Shown here piece by piece: positions 8,290 through 15,181 of a DNA stretch of 47,749 nt (positions are counted from its first letter, which is position 1; the number at the start of each line of letters is the position of its first letter). The position numbers and the translations under genes were made by a program. The DNA is from Fusobacteriota bacterium. GTDB taxonomy: Bacteria > Fusobacteriota > Fusobacteriia > Fusobacteriales > Fusobacteriaceae. Under the pieces are notes generated by a model. That model had not been told where the DNA came from and made no database searches. It saw nothing but the letters and a program-made list of their open reading frames with translations. Location: positions 1 to 47,749 of the forward strand of contig JAEWEF010000019.1 in the NCBI GenBank assembly GCA_023389595.1, written 5' to 3'.

Positions 8290-9555
8290 ATGACTTGTGA
8301 AGAAACACCTACGTTATTATTGGAAGATATGAAAATAATAGATTTGAAATATATTACGGAGCAACTTGAAATTAAGATAAAATCAAATGCTAAAAAAAAT
8401 GAAATAATAGACTGTATAAATAATTATTTACAAAAAGAAAATAGTGCCCTCGAATATGGTACTCTAGAAATTTTTCACGATGGTTATGGCTTTTTAAGGT
8501 CAACAAGTCTTGGTAGAGATATATATGTTTCTTCATCCCAAATTAAAAAATTTAAACTAAGAAATGGTGATATCGTATATGGAGAAATAAGATTACTACG
8601 AGATGATAAAAATGATGCTATTAAAAAAATTTTAAAAGTAAATAACAAAAATTCTCTTTTTGCAGAAAAAAGAGTCCCTTTTGAAGAACTCATACCTTCA
8701 TATCCAAATCAAAAAATCAAATTAGAAAATTCAAAGAATAATATTTCAGGAAGAATTATTGACCTAGTAGCTCCTATAGGTAGAGGACAGAGAGCACTTG
8801 TTATCGCTCCTCCTAAAGCTGGTAAAACTACGCTTTTAATTGATATTGCAAACGCCATAATAGAAAATGAAAAAAATTGTGAGGTTTGGATGTTACTTAT
8901 AGATGAAAGACCTGAAGAAGTTACAGATATAAAATTAAATGTACCTAACGCAAAAGTTTTTTCTTCTACTTTTGATATGGATCCTAAAAATCATTTAAAA
9001 GTTACTGAAGAAGTTATCGAAACAGCAAAAAATTCTGTTGAAGATGGAAAGCATATTATAATTCTTATGGATTCTTTAACAAGACTTGCAAGAGCTTATA
9101 ATACGGTAATTCCTTCTAGTGGAAAGTTGCTTTCTGGTGGTATAGATCCTTCAGCTCTTCACGAAACAAAAAAGTTTTTTGGTACTGCTAGAAATATACA
9201 AAATTCAGGTAGTCTTACAATAATAGCAACAGTGCTCATCGATACTGGTTCTAAAATGGATGAAGTAATTTTCGAAGAATTTAAATCTACAGGAAATTGT
9301 GATATACAACTCGATAGAACTCTTTCAGAAATGCGTATATTTCCAGCTATAGATATACAGAGATCTGGAACGAGAAAAGAAGAACTATTAATGGATAAAA
9401 ATTCTTTAGAAATGATATGGTCGTTAAGAAGATGCATTAAGGACCTAGATAAAGTAAATGCTACACACAAAATTATAGAAAGCATTAAAAAAACAAACTC
9501 TAATAGCGAATTATTAGAGCTATATTCTAAAAAGAAAAGAGAGAAAACAGTATGA
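8290..9555 (+). CDS. rho: Transcription termination factor Rho
   Basis: Hexameric RNA helicase that ends transcription. It has an N-terminal helical domain (about 1-45), a cold-shock-like RNA-binding domain (YGTLEIFHDGYGFLR, about 55-70), and a RecA-type motor with Walker A PPKAGKTTLL (K179) and Walker B IIILMDSLTRLARAYN. The Q-loop region PSSGKLLSGGIDPSALHETK is intact. At 421 aa it is close to E. coli Rho and lacks the long N-terminal insert of many bacteria. It starts 10 bp after miaB and overlaps the next gene by 4 bp (ATGA), so it is translated in one operon. Confidence 0.97.
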   Translation: MTCEETPTLLLEDMKIIDLKYITEQLEIKIKSNAKKNEIIDCINNYLQKENSALEYGTLEIFHDGYGFLRSTSLGRDIYVSSSQIKKFKLRNGDIVYGEIRLLRDDKNDAIKKILKVNNKNSLFAEKRVPFEELIPSYPNQKIKLENSKNNISGRIIDLVAPIGRGQRALVIAPPKAGKTTLLIDIANAIIENEKNCEVWMLLIDERPEEVTDIKLNVPNAKVFSSTFDMDPKNHLKVTEEVIETAKNSVEDGKHIIILMDSLTRLARAYNTVIPSSGKLLSGGIDPSALHETKKFFGTARNIQNSGSLTIIATVLIDTGSKMDEVIFEEFKSTGNCDIQLDRTLSEMRIFPAIDIQRSGTRKEELLMDKNSLEMIWSLRRCIKDLDKVNATHKIIESIKKTNSNSELLELYSKKKREKTV

Positions 9556-10619
9556 AAAGAAAAATAAAAACAGCTCTAATATTTGTACTTATTTCTATAA
9601 ATACTATACTACTTTATAGATATGTGAGTATTTCAAATAAAGAAATAACAGACGTCAATTTATACACAGACTATTTCGAAGCATCCGTTATCGAAAATGG
9701 TGGTTTTGTAGTGTTGGATGAAAACTTTTATTCTTTTTCGAAAACTTACGAATTTGAACCAGATAAAAAGTCACAAATATCAAGTAAAAAAACTGTAACT
9801 ATAAATAAATATAAAGTTGTTAGTGGAGATAATTTAGATAAGATATCTAAAAAGATGAATGTTAGTGTAGACACGATTAAAATAAATAACCCTAGTGTTA
9901 GAACCGGAAAATTAAAAGCTGGTGAAACTTTAAATATACCTAGTGAAGATGGATTTTTTTATAAAATTAAAAAAGGAGACTACTTAATCAAAGTTGCACA
10001 GAGGTATAAAATTAAACTTACGGATATAACGGATTACAACGACATTGAACCAAAAAAAATTGCATTAGGTATGGAAATATTTCTTAAGGGCGTTGATTAT
10101 AAAAGATATATGGAAATAGAGAATCCTCCAAAACCTGCTCAGAAAAATAAAACTACTGCATCTTCTAAAGGTGGTAGTAAAAAAGTTCAAAATGATGCTG
10201 TAACTAATCCAAAAATAACCGCCTCTGGTGGTTCATCAGGTTTTGCATTTCCAGTTAGATATGTGGGAGTATCTAGTCCGTTCGGAAATAGATATCACCC
10301 AGTTTTAAAAAAATATATATTACACACTGGTGTAGACTTAATTGCAAAATTTGTTCCTTTAAGAGCATCTAAAGCTGGAACTGTTACTTTTGCTGGTTAT
10401 ATGAGTGGTTACGGAAAAATAATCATAATAAAACATAGTGATGGATATGAAACTAGATATGCTCATTTGAGTGTTATATCTACTAAAGTTGGAGAACACG
10501 TAAATAAGGGAGACCTTATAGGAAAAACTGGGAATTCTGGACGTGTTACAGGTGCTCACCTACATTTTGAAATTAGAAAAAATGGTGTGCCTAAAAATCC
10601 TATGTCTTATCTTAAATAA
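9552..10619 (+). CDS. LysM / M23 peptidase-domain protein (murein endopeptidase or amidase activator)
   Basis: Envelope protein of 355 aa with an N-terminal membrane anchor or uncleaved signal (about 7-25), two LysM peptidoglycan-binding repeats (about 87-131, YKVVSGDNLDKISKKM, and 137-180, YKIKKGDYLIKVAQRY), a Ser/Lys/Gly-rich linker, and a C-terminal LytM/M23 domain. The zinc residues appear intact: H258-x3-D262 in HTGVDL and the HLH of GAHLHFEIRKNG. It could therefore be an active peptidase rather than a degenerate NlpD/EnvC-type activator. Translation is coupled to rho by an ATGA overlap, and ispG follows 12 bp later. Confidence 0.9.
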   Translation: MKRKIKTALIFVLISINTILLYRYVSISNKEITDVNLYTDYFEASVIENGGFVVLDENFYSFSKTYEFEPDKKSQISSKKTVTINKYKVVSGDNLDKISKKMNVSVDTIKINNPSVRTGKLKAGETLNIPSEDGFFYKIKKGDYLIKVAQRYKIKLTDITDYNDIEPKKIALGMEIFLKGVDYKRYMEIENPPKPAQKNKTTASSKGGSKKVQNDAVTNPKITASGGSSGFAFPVRYVGVSSPFGNRYHPVLKKYILHTGVDLIAKFVPLRASKAGTVTFAGYMSGYGKIIIIKHSDGYETRYAHLSVISTKVGEHVNKGDLIGKTGNSGRVTGAHLHFEIRKNGVPKNPMSYLK

Positions 10620-10631
10620 TTTGGAGTTTAT

Positions 10632-11687
10632 ATGCCTAAGACAAGAACTATCAATGTGGGAAATTTAAAAATTGGTGGTGGAAATAAAATTGTTATACAG
10701 TCAATGACTAATACGAATTCTGCCGATGCAATATCTACAATAAATCAAATAAAAATACTTGAAGATGTTGGATGTGAATTAGTAAGAATGACTGTAAACA
10801 ATATGGATGCTGCCGAAAATATTTTAAAAATAAAAAAAAGTATAAATATACCACTTGTAGCTGATATACATTTCGACTATAGATTAGCAATAAAATCTAT
10901 AGAAAATGGTATAGATAAATTAAGAATTAATCCTGGAAATATTGGATCAGATGAAAATATTAAAAAAGTTGTAGCTAAAGCTAAAGAAAGAAACATCCCT
11001 ATAAGAATAGGAGTGAATTCTGGTTCTTTAGAAAAACATATATTACAAAAATATGAAAGAGTTACTTCTGATGCTATGGTAGAAAGTGCTTTATATCACA
11101 TCAATTTATTAGAAAGTTTAAATTTTTTTGATATCGTAGTATCATTAAAATCTAGTAATGTAAAAATGATGATAGATTCATACAGAAAAATAAGTAAAAT
11201 TACTAATTATCCTCTTCATTTAGGAATTACTGAAGCTGGAACAAAATTTCAAGGAACTATAAAGTCTGCAATAGGTATAGGTTCTCTTTTAGTTGATGAT
11301 ATAGGCGATACTATAAGAGTATCTTTAACTGAAGATCCTGTCGAAGAAATTTACGCTGCAAAAGAAATTTTAAAAGTTTTAGGTTTATCTAATGAAGGAG
11401 TAGAAATAATTTCTTGCCCAACCTGTGGAAGAACAGAAATCGACTTAATTTCAATTACAAAACAAGTTGAAGAATATTTTAAAAATGAAAAAAGAAATAT
11501 AAAAATAGCTGTTATGGGTTGTGTTGTAAATGGTCCCGGAGAAGCTAAAGAAGCAGATTATGGGATAGCTGCCGGTAAAAATGTCGGAATTTTATTTAAG
11601 CACGGAAAAATTATAAAAAAAGTTCCAGAAAAAAATTTATTAAATGAATTAATATATCTTATTAAATCCGATAATGTTACAAGTTAA
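10632..11687 (+). CDS. ispG: 4-hydroxy-3-methylbut-2-en-1-yl diphosphate synthase
   Basis: Penultimate enzyme of the MEP isoprenoid pathway; reduces ME-cPP to HMBPP with a [4Fe-4S] cluster. The start TRTINVGNLKIGGGNKIVIQ region and the barrel motif ADIHFDYRLA are typical. Cluster cysteines are C262 and C265 (CPTCGRTEID) and C297 (MGCVVNGPGEAKEADYG). At 351 aa it is the short bacterial form without the plant-type insert. With dxs at 28383-30185 it shows that this organism uses the MEP pathway. It depends on Fe-S supply (IscSU). Last gene of the miaB-rho-M23 group. Confidence 0.97.
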   Translation: MPKTRTINVGNLKIGGGNKIVIQSMTNTNSADAISTINQIKILEDVGCELVRMTVNNMDAAENILKIKKSINIPLVADIHFDYRLAIKSIENGIDKLRINPGNIGSDENIKKVVAKAKERNIPIRIGVNSGSLEKHILQKYERVTSDAMVESALYHINLLESLNFFDIVVSLKSSNVKMMIDSYRKISKITNYPLHLGITEAGTKFQGTIKSAIGIGSLLVDDIGDTIRVSLTEDPVEEIYAAKEILKVLGLSNEGVEIISCPTCGRTEIDLISITKQVEEYFKNEKRNIKIAVMGCVVNGPGEAKEADYGIAAGKNVGILFKHGKIIKKVPEKNLLNELIYLIKSDNVTS

Positions 11688-11713
11688 ACTTTTTTATATA
11701 AAATTATGTCTAA
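11686..11713 (+). promoter_or_regulatory. Possible ECF-type promoter before the sigma factor gene
   Basis: AACTT (11687-11691), 16 bp, then GTCTAA (11708-11713) resembles the ECF pattern GGAACTT-N16-CGTCTAA, with the leading G residues of the -35 and the C of CGTC missing. It sits between ispG and the ECF sigma gene, where an autoregulated promoter would be expected. Chance is a serious alternative in this A/T-rich DNA. Confidence 0.3.
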
Positions 11714-11746
11714 ATATGTATAAGACTATTGAACGGAGAAAACACT

Positions 11747-12202
11747 ATGGATTTTGAGACTATATTTGAAGAATTTTTTGATAAAATTTATTATAAAGTT
11801 TTAGGTATAGTTAAAAATAGTAACGACGCCGAAGATATTACACAAGAAGTTTTTATTAGTGTTTATAAAAATCTCTCTAAATTCAGAAATGAAAGTAATA
11901 TATACACTTGGATATATAGAATAGCAATCAATAAAACTTACGATTTCTTTAAAAAGAAAAAAGATACTCTGGAAATAAACGAGTATGTTTTAGCTCTTGA
12001 GTATGACGCAGATGTAGCGGTTGAAACTAATATGGTTTTAAAAGAAAAAATTGATTTGTTGGATCAGCGTTCGAAAGAAATTGTTATTTTAAAAGATATT
12101 TACGGATATAAATTGCAGGAAATATCAAAATTAAAAAATATTAATTTATCTACTGTTAAATCTATATATTATAAGGCTATAAAAGATATGGGAGGAGAAT
12201 AA
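11747..12202 (+). CDS. ECF-type RNA polymerase sigma factor
   Basis: A 151-aa protein with only sigma region 2 and region 4, the ECF layout. Region 2 carries SNDAEDITQEVFISVYKNL (the DAEDITQEVF core) and FRNESNIYTWIYRIAINKTY; region 4 carries the helix-turn-helix YGYKLQEISKLKNINLSTVK. An in-frame TTG at 11729 lies before the Shine-Dalgarno CGGAGAA; the ATG at 11747 is the better start. A single-pass membrane protein gene follows at 1 bp and an exported Spy-like gene next, an arrangement like sigma/anti-sigma/periplasmic sensor systems. Its regulon cannot be told from the window. Confidence 0.92.
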   Translation: MDFETIFEEFFDKIYYKVLGIVKNSNDAEDITQEVFISVYKNLSKFRNESNIYTWIYRIAINKTYDFFKKKKDTLEINEYVLALEYDADVAVETNMVLKEKIDLLDQRSKEIVILKDIYGYKLQEISKLKNINLSTVKSIYYKAIKDMGGE

Positions 12203-12203
12203 T

Positions 12204-12518
12204 ATGTCACCTAAAGATAAAGTTCGTGCAAATGTTTATAAAGAATTATTAAGACAAGAAAAATCTAAAAATAAAAAACTTTCTGTTATGTCTGTTGGAG
12301 TATTCTTTGTTGGTATATTTGCAACTTCAACATATAATAATTTAAATACTAAACCTGCTATTAATCAAAATTTTGTTTTTGAACCAGCAGCTATTCAACA
12401 AAAAAATATTTACACAGAAAATCCAACTATATCATCTATGTTTGAAGAATTTATATCTAACGATAAATCTTTGGATATAAGTCCTGATGAATTTTTTGTT
12501 GTAAATAACCAAATTTAA
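12204..12518 (+). CDS. Short single-pass membrane protein, candidate anti-sigma factor
   Basis: I do not recognise a named family. It has 104 residues: a basic 27-residue N-terminus (MSPKDKVRANVYKELLRQEK), one membrane segment (about 28-45, VMSVGVFFVGIFATS) and a 60-residue C-terminal part that by the positive-inside rule faces out. It has no zinc-binding HxxxCxxC anti-sigma motif. The role is inferred from place: it starts 1 bp after the ECF sigma gene, with GGAGG inside the sigma gene end, and precedes a Spy-like exported protein. Its size and topology resemble CnrY-type anti-sigma factors, which hold sigma with a very short cytoplasmic tail. Confidence 0.6.
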   Translation: MSPKDKVRANVYKELLRQEKSKNKKLSVMSVGVFFVGIFATSTYNNLNTKPAINQNFVFEPAAIQQKNIYTENPTISSMFEEFISNDKSLDISPDEFFVVNNQI

Positions 12519-12533
12519 TGGAGGCTTCAAATA

Positions 12534-12932
12534 ATGAAAAAAATTATACTTACATTATTATTACTAATTTCTTGTGTATCTTTTGCTGACAGTGACTTTG
12601 GGTTAATAAAAGAATCCGAACTTATTGCCGTTGGAGTAAAAAAGGAAAATATTAAAAAGGCTAAAGATCTTGTATCTTCTGTAGAAAACAGTTATAAATT
12701 AAAAGTATTGGAAAGAAAAAAGTTAGAAATCGAAGTTAATAAATTAATTGTTAGTGATCCGTCGGCTAACCTTAAACAAATAGACGAGCTATTTGACAAA
12801 ATTGCTATCATAGATGCTGATATAATGAAAGAAAGAATCAGAAGTCAAATAGAAATGAAAAAATATATAACAAATGACCAATATAATAAAGCAAGAGATC
12901 TTGCAAATAAACGTTTACAAGGAACTAAATAA
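12534..12932 (+). CDS. Exported Spy/CpxP/CnrX-like helical protein
   Basis: A 132-aa exported protein with a clear signal peptide (MKKIILTLLLLISCVSFA, cleavage likely after residue 18). The rest is charged and helical, with a long amphipathic stretch around 50-110 and a C-terminal ITNDQYNKARDLANKRL that resembles the LTxxQ motif of Spy, CpxP and ZraP. Proteins of this fold act as periplasmic chaperones or as stress/metal sensors (CnrX). No Met/His/Cys metal cluster stands out. It is third after an ECF sigma and a small membrane protein and is followed by a terminator. A sensor or a target role are both possible. Confidence 0.6.
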   Translation: MKKIILTLLLLISCVSFADSDFGLIKESELIAVGVKKENIKKAKDLVSSVENSYKLKVLERKKLEIEVNKLIVSDPSANLKQIDELFDKIAIIDADIMKERIRSQIEMKKYITNDQYNKARDLANKRLQGTK

Positions 12933-12940
12933 TTTTTAAA

Positions 12941-12967
12941 AAAAATTCTGTTAATTACAGAATTTTT
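12941..12967 (+). terminator. Intrinsic terminator after the ECF operon
   Basis: Stem AAAAATTCTGT (12941-12951) and ACAGAATTTTT (12957-12967) with a 5-nt loop and further T residues. It ends the sigma/membrane protein/Spy-like unit just before the padR promoter. Confidence 0.82.
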
Positions 12968-12987
12968 TTATTGCTTTTTTTCAAAAT

Positions 12988-13008
12988 ATATTATATATTG
13001 TATAATAT
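12988..13008 (+). promoter_or_regulatory. padR promoter -10 inside a perfect dyad
   Basis: ATATTATA (12988-12995), 5 nt, then TATAATAT (13001-13008), a perfect 8-bp inverted repeat whose right arm contains a TATAAT -10 (13001-13006). A second, wider pair ATTGT...ACAAT flanks the start region. PadR-type regulators bind dyads at their own promoters, so this is a candidate autoregulatory site; the A/T-only arms weaken the case. Confidence 0.4.
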
Positions 13009-13061
13009 AAAAAATAACACAATATATTTTTAAAAAAAATATTATGAAAAGAGGTAGCATT

Positions 13062-13376
13062 ATGATAGAATTGAGTCCTCAACTTTTTGATATTTGCGTC
13101 CTGTCAGTTATAAATATCAAAGATAGCTATGGATATGAATTGAATAGTGCTTTAGTTAGTAAATTATGTATATCGGAATCTACTCTTTATCCTGTTTTAA
13201 GAAGACTACAAAACAAAGGTTATCTTAGCTACTACGATAAACAATTTAATGGTAGAAATCGGAGATATTATTATATAACTGAAGACGGAAAGCAACAATT
13301 AGAATTTTACAAAAACGAATGGTTAAAGTCTAAAAATATATTAGATGAAATAATAGGTGGTGTCTGCAATGACTAG
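13062..13376 (+). CDS. PadR-family transcriptional regulator
   Basis: A 104-aa winged-helix repressor of the short (subfamily 2) PadR type. It starts IELSPQLFDICVLSVI, carries the recognition-helix region SESTLYPVLRRLQNKGYLSYY and the wing GRNRRYYYITEDGKQQLE. An in-frame ATG at 13044 lies before the Shine-Dalgarno GAGGT (13050-13054), so the ATG at 13062 is preferred. It overlaps the DUF1700 gene by 8 bp and is followed by a DUF4097-like gene. PadR-DUF1700-DUF4097 is a common set in Firmicutes and relatives, in which PadR probably represses the membrane pair in response to an envelope signal. Confidence 0.93.
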   Translation: MIELSPQLFDICVLSVINIKDSYGYELNSALVSKLCISESTLYPVLRRLQNKGYLSYYDKQFNGRNRRYYYITEDGKQQLEFYKNEWLKSKNILDEIIGGVCND

Positions 13377-13860
13377 GAAGGAATTTATTCAAAGATTGAA
13401 AAAAGAAGGAAGCAGTATTCCAACAAAAGAAATAAATAATCTAGTGTCATACTATGAAGAAATTTTAGATGACGAAAATATCTCAGACTATGATGAAATT
13501 CCAGAAAAGTATAATCCAAAAAAAATAATAGAAGAATTTAAAAAAAGTAATAACTTCACTGATAGTAGCTTTGAATACGACAAAATAAACGACAGAAAAA
13601 TTATAAAAAGAATTATAATTATTTTATTACTATTGATGTTACTACCTATATTAATTCCAATTTTTATAACAATTTTTACTGTTTCAATAGTTTCTGTAAT
13701 CGTGGTTGCCGTACTATTTTTTACTTTATTTTCTTTGGCGTATTCAATGAAAACTTTTCTATTAGGTATAGTTTTATTCTCTATAGGAATATTCATATTA
13801 GCTTTTAGACTAATTGTTAATTTAGTAAAAATATTTATTCATTTGTTTAAAGTATCTTAA
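13369..13860 (+). CDS. DUF1700 (HAAS-domain) membrane protein
   Basis: A 163-aa protein with the N-terminal HAAS signature (TRKEFIQRLKKEGSSIPTKE, then VSYYEEILDDE), a helical domain usually found beside PadR regulators. A short charged linker leads to a very hydrophobic C-terminal half with two to three membrane segments (about 80-105, 108-125 and 128-158). GTG codons at 13357 and 13360 are in frame, but AGGTGG there fits better as the ribosome site for the ATG at 13369. The start lies inside the end of padR, so the two are translationally coupled. The biochemical function of the family is not established. Confidence 0.85.
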   Translation: MTRKEFIQRLKKEGSSIPTKEINNLVSYYEEILDDENISDYDEIPEKYNPKKIIEEFKKSNNFTDSSFEYDKINDRKIIKRIIIILLLLMLLPILIPIFITIFTVSIVSVIVVAVLFFTLFSLAYSMKTFLLGIVLFSIGIFILAFRLIVNLVKIFIHLFKVS

Positions 13861-13871
13861 GGGAGAGTGTT

Positions 13872-14825
13872 ATGAAAATAAAAAAAATAACTATATTTGG
13901 ATGTGCAATGACTGTACTTGGACTTTTTATGATGGTAGTGGGATTTAATAAAATAAATTTTTCAAAAGTTGCTCTTGCAGAAATTGCTAATGTATCTCAG
14001 TTAACTAAAATAATTAAAACTCCAGGTAAAGAAATAATTGTTCAGTATGGCTCTGATATTGTAAATAATCTAGGAAATAAAAATTATTCTGGAGGTCCAC
14101 TTAAAGAATTTTTAAATCAAAAATATAACGCAGCTGCAATCAGAAAAATTGATATAGATGTGGATGCTGTAGAACTTAATTTATATAATACAAATACAAG
14201 TGATTTCGAAGTTAAAATAGAAACAAATTCAAATACTATTTACCCTGAAGTAAAATTAGACGGAAGAGAACTAAAAATAGAATTAGATAATGAGAATAAA
14301 TCAAATAAATCAAAAAAAATATTGAATGTAGAAAACGAAACTAAAATTACTGTCAAGGGTCCATTTAATAATTTGCAAAAACTTGATATATCTGCATCTA
14401 CTTCACTACTAAACTTAAATGACATATCTAATATATTAAAATCAGAATTCGATTTGGAAATGTCAAAAGCAACTTTAAATAATTTAAACTTACAAAATAT
14501 AGAACTGGATATGGATATGTCATACCTAATTGCAAATAATAGTTCATTCAATAATTTTAACGTAGAAGCTGATATGTCTAAAATGGAAGCAAAAAATATT
14601 AAAATTAGTAATTCAAATCTAGATCTTCGTGTTTCACAATTTTTAATTGATAATGCAAACTTTATGGATAGAAATTTTATATCTTCTTATATGTCTGACT
14701 TATCAATATTATTAAATCCTGAAAGTAATACGGAAGTATTTAAAAATAATGATACGAAAAATTCAAAAAATTATATAATTTTAAAAGAAAATATGTCTAG
14801 AAGTAATATAGACACAAAAAAATAA
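13872..14825 (+). CDS. DUF4097-like putative adhesin/envelope protein
   Basis: A 317-aa protein with one N-terminal membrane segment (about 7-25) and a long outside part made of short beta-strand repeats: runs such as KIDIDVDAVELNLYNTN, LDISASTSLLNLND and VEADMSKMEAKNIKISNSN alternate polar and hydrophobic residues as in a beta-helix. This matches the DUF4097 type found downstream of PadR-DUF1700 pairs. There is no LPxTG or lipobox, so it stays anchored by its N-terminus. It lies 11 bp after the DUF1700 gene and its stop codon is inside the terminator stem. Family assignment rests on context as much as sequence. Confidence 0.7.
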   Translation: MKIKKITIFGCAMTVLGLFMMVVGFNKINFSKVALAEIANVSQLTKIIKTPGKEIIVQYGSDIVNNLGNKNYSGGPLKEFLNQKYNAAAIRKIDIDVDAVELNLYNTNTSDFEVKIETNSNTIYPEVKLDGRELKIELDNENKSNKSKKILNVENETKITVKGPFNNLQKLDISASTSLLNLNDISNILKSEFDLEMSKATLNNLNLQNIELDMDMSYLIANNSSFNNFNVEADMSKMEAKNIKISNSNLDLRVSQFLIDNANFMDRNFISSYMSDLSILLNPESNTEVFKNNDTKNSKNYIILKENMSRSNIDTKK

Positions 14826-14840
14826 GCCCTAGGGCTTATT
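14821..14840. terminator. Bidirectional terminator between convergent genes
   Basis: Perfect palindrome AATAAGCCCTAGGGCTTATT with an A tract before and a T tract after, so it can end transcription from both sides. The TAA stop of the DUF4097-like gene (14823-14825) is part of the stem; the Cys-rich - strand gene ends at 14851. Confidence 0.92.
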
Positions 14841-14850
14841 TTTTTTGCGT

Positions 14851-15030
14851 CTATTTTTTTAATTTAAGAGGCGTTCCACAACAATTAAAATCACAACATT
14901 CGTGATCATGAGTATGAGTAGCACAATTTTCTTCTGTGCTGCATCCACATTCTTTTTTAACTTCTATTTCAAATCCACAACTAGAACATACATATACTTC
15001 GCCTTTTTTCATTGATTCACAACTTGACAT
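14851..15030 (-). CDS. Cys/His-rich desulforedoxin-like metal-binding protein
   Basis: A 59-aa protein with ten cysteines (4, 15, 18, 28, 30, 36, 45, 46, 50, 51) and a THTHDH run (38-43). The frame GEVYVCSSCGFEIEV plus the late CCGTPLKL fits the desulforedoxin pattern VYxCxxCGxxxxV...CCGxxM/L, which holds one iron by four cysteines. Between the halves is an extra Cys/His-rich insert (28-46) that could bind a second metal, a little like a metallothionein. The ATG at 15030 follows AAGGAGG. It is a single-gene unit with a consensus promoter and a CsoR/CstR-like operator, pointing to metal or sulfur-stress control. Exact role unknown. Confidence 0.72.
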   Translation of the reverse strand: MSSCESMKKGEVYVCSSCGFEIEVKKECGCSTEENCATHTHDHECCDFNCCGTPLKLKK

Positions 15031-15060
15031 ATTAATTCCTCCTTTTTTTACGGGTTGATA

Positions 15061-15080
15061 TACCATACCCCCCCTGAGTA
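15061..15080 (-). promoter_or_regulatory. CsoR/CstR-like operator at the start of the Cys-rich gene
   Basis: Read on the - strand the site is TACTCAGGGGGGGTATGGTA, lying just after the -10 element over the likely transcription start. It has a G7 tract and TACTC/GGGTA arms like the operators of CsoR (copper) and CstR (persulfide) repressors, which centre on TACCC...GGGTA with a G run. A G7 run is striking in DNA this A/T-rich. No CsoR-family gene lies in the window. Confidence 0.5.
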
Positions 15081-15085
15081 TTTTT

Positions 15086-15114
15086 ATTATAGTATTCTTT
15101 TTTTATTTTGTCAA
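15086..15114 (-). promoter_or_regulatory. Consensus promoter of the Cys-rich gene
   Basis: On the - strand TTGACA (15114-15109), exactly 17 bp, then TATAAT (15091-15086): a perfect match to the primary sigma consensus. A promoter this strong, with an operator over its start, suggests a gene that is off until derepressed. Confidence 0.88.
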
Positions 15115-15130
15115 CTTTTATTTTTAAAAT

Positions 15131-15159
15131 TTGCAAATTTTTTTTAAATGAATTATCAT
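15131..15159 (+). promoter_or_regulatory. Candidate promoter of the Eis-like acetyltransferase gene
   Basis: TTGCAA (15131-15136), 17 bp, TATCAT (15154-15159), 23 bp before the start codon. It diverges from the Cys-rich gene promoter 17 bp away, so the two starts could influence each other. Confidence 0.45.
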
Positions 15160-15181
15160 ATATAAAGTAGGAGGAAATAGA

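Noticed and set aside
15131..15181. A shared bidirectional operator for the Cys-rich gene and the Eis-like gene
   Set aside because: The G-tract site lies on the far side of the Cys-rich promoter, about 50 bp from the Eis-like promoter, and nothing like it lies near the latter.
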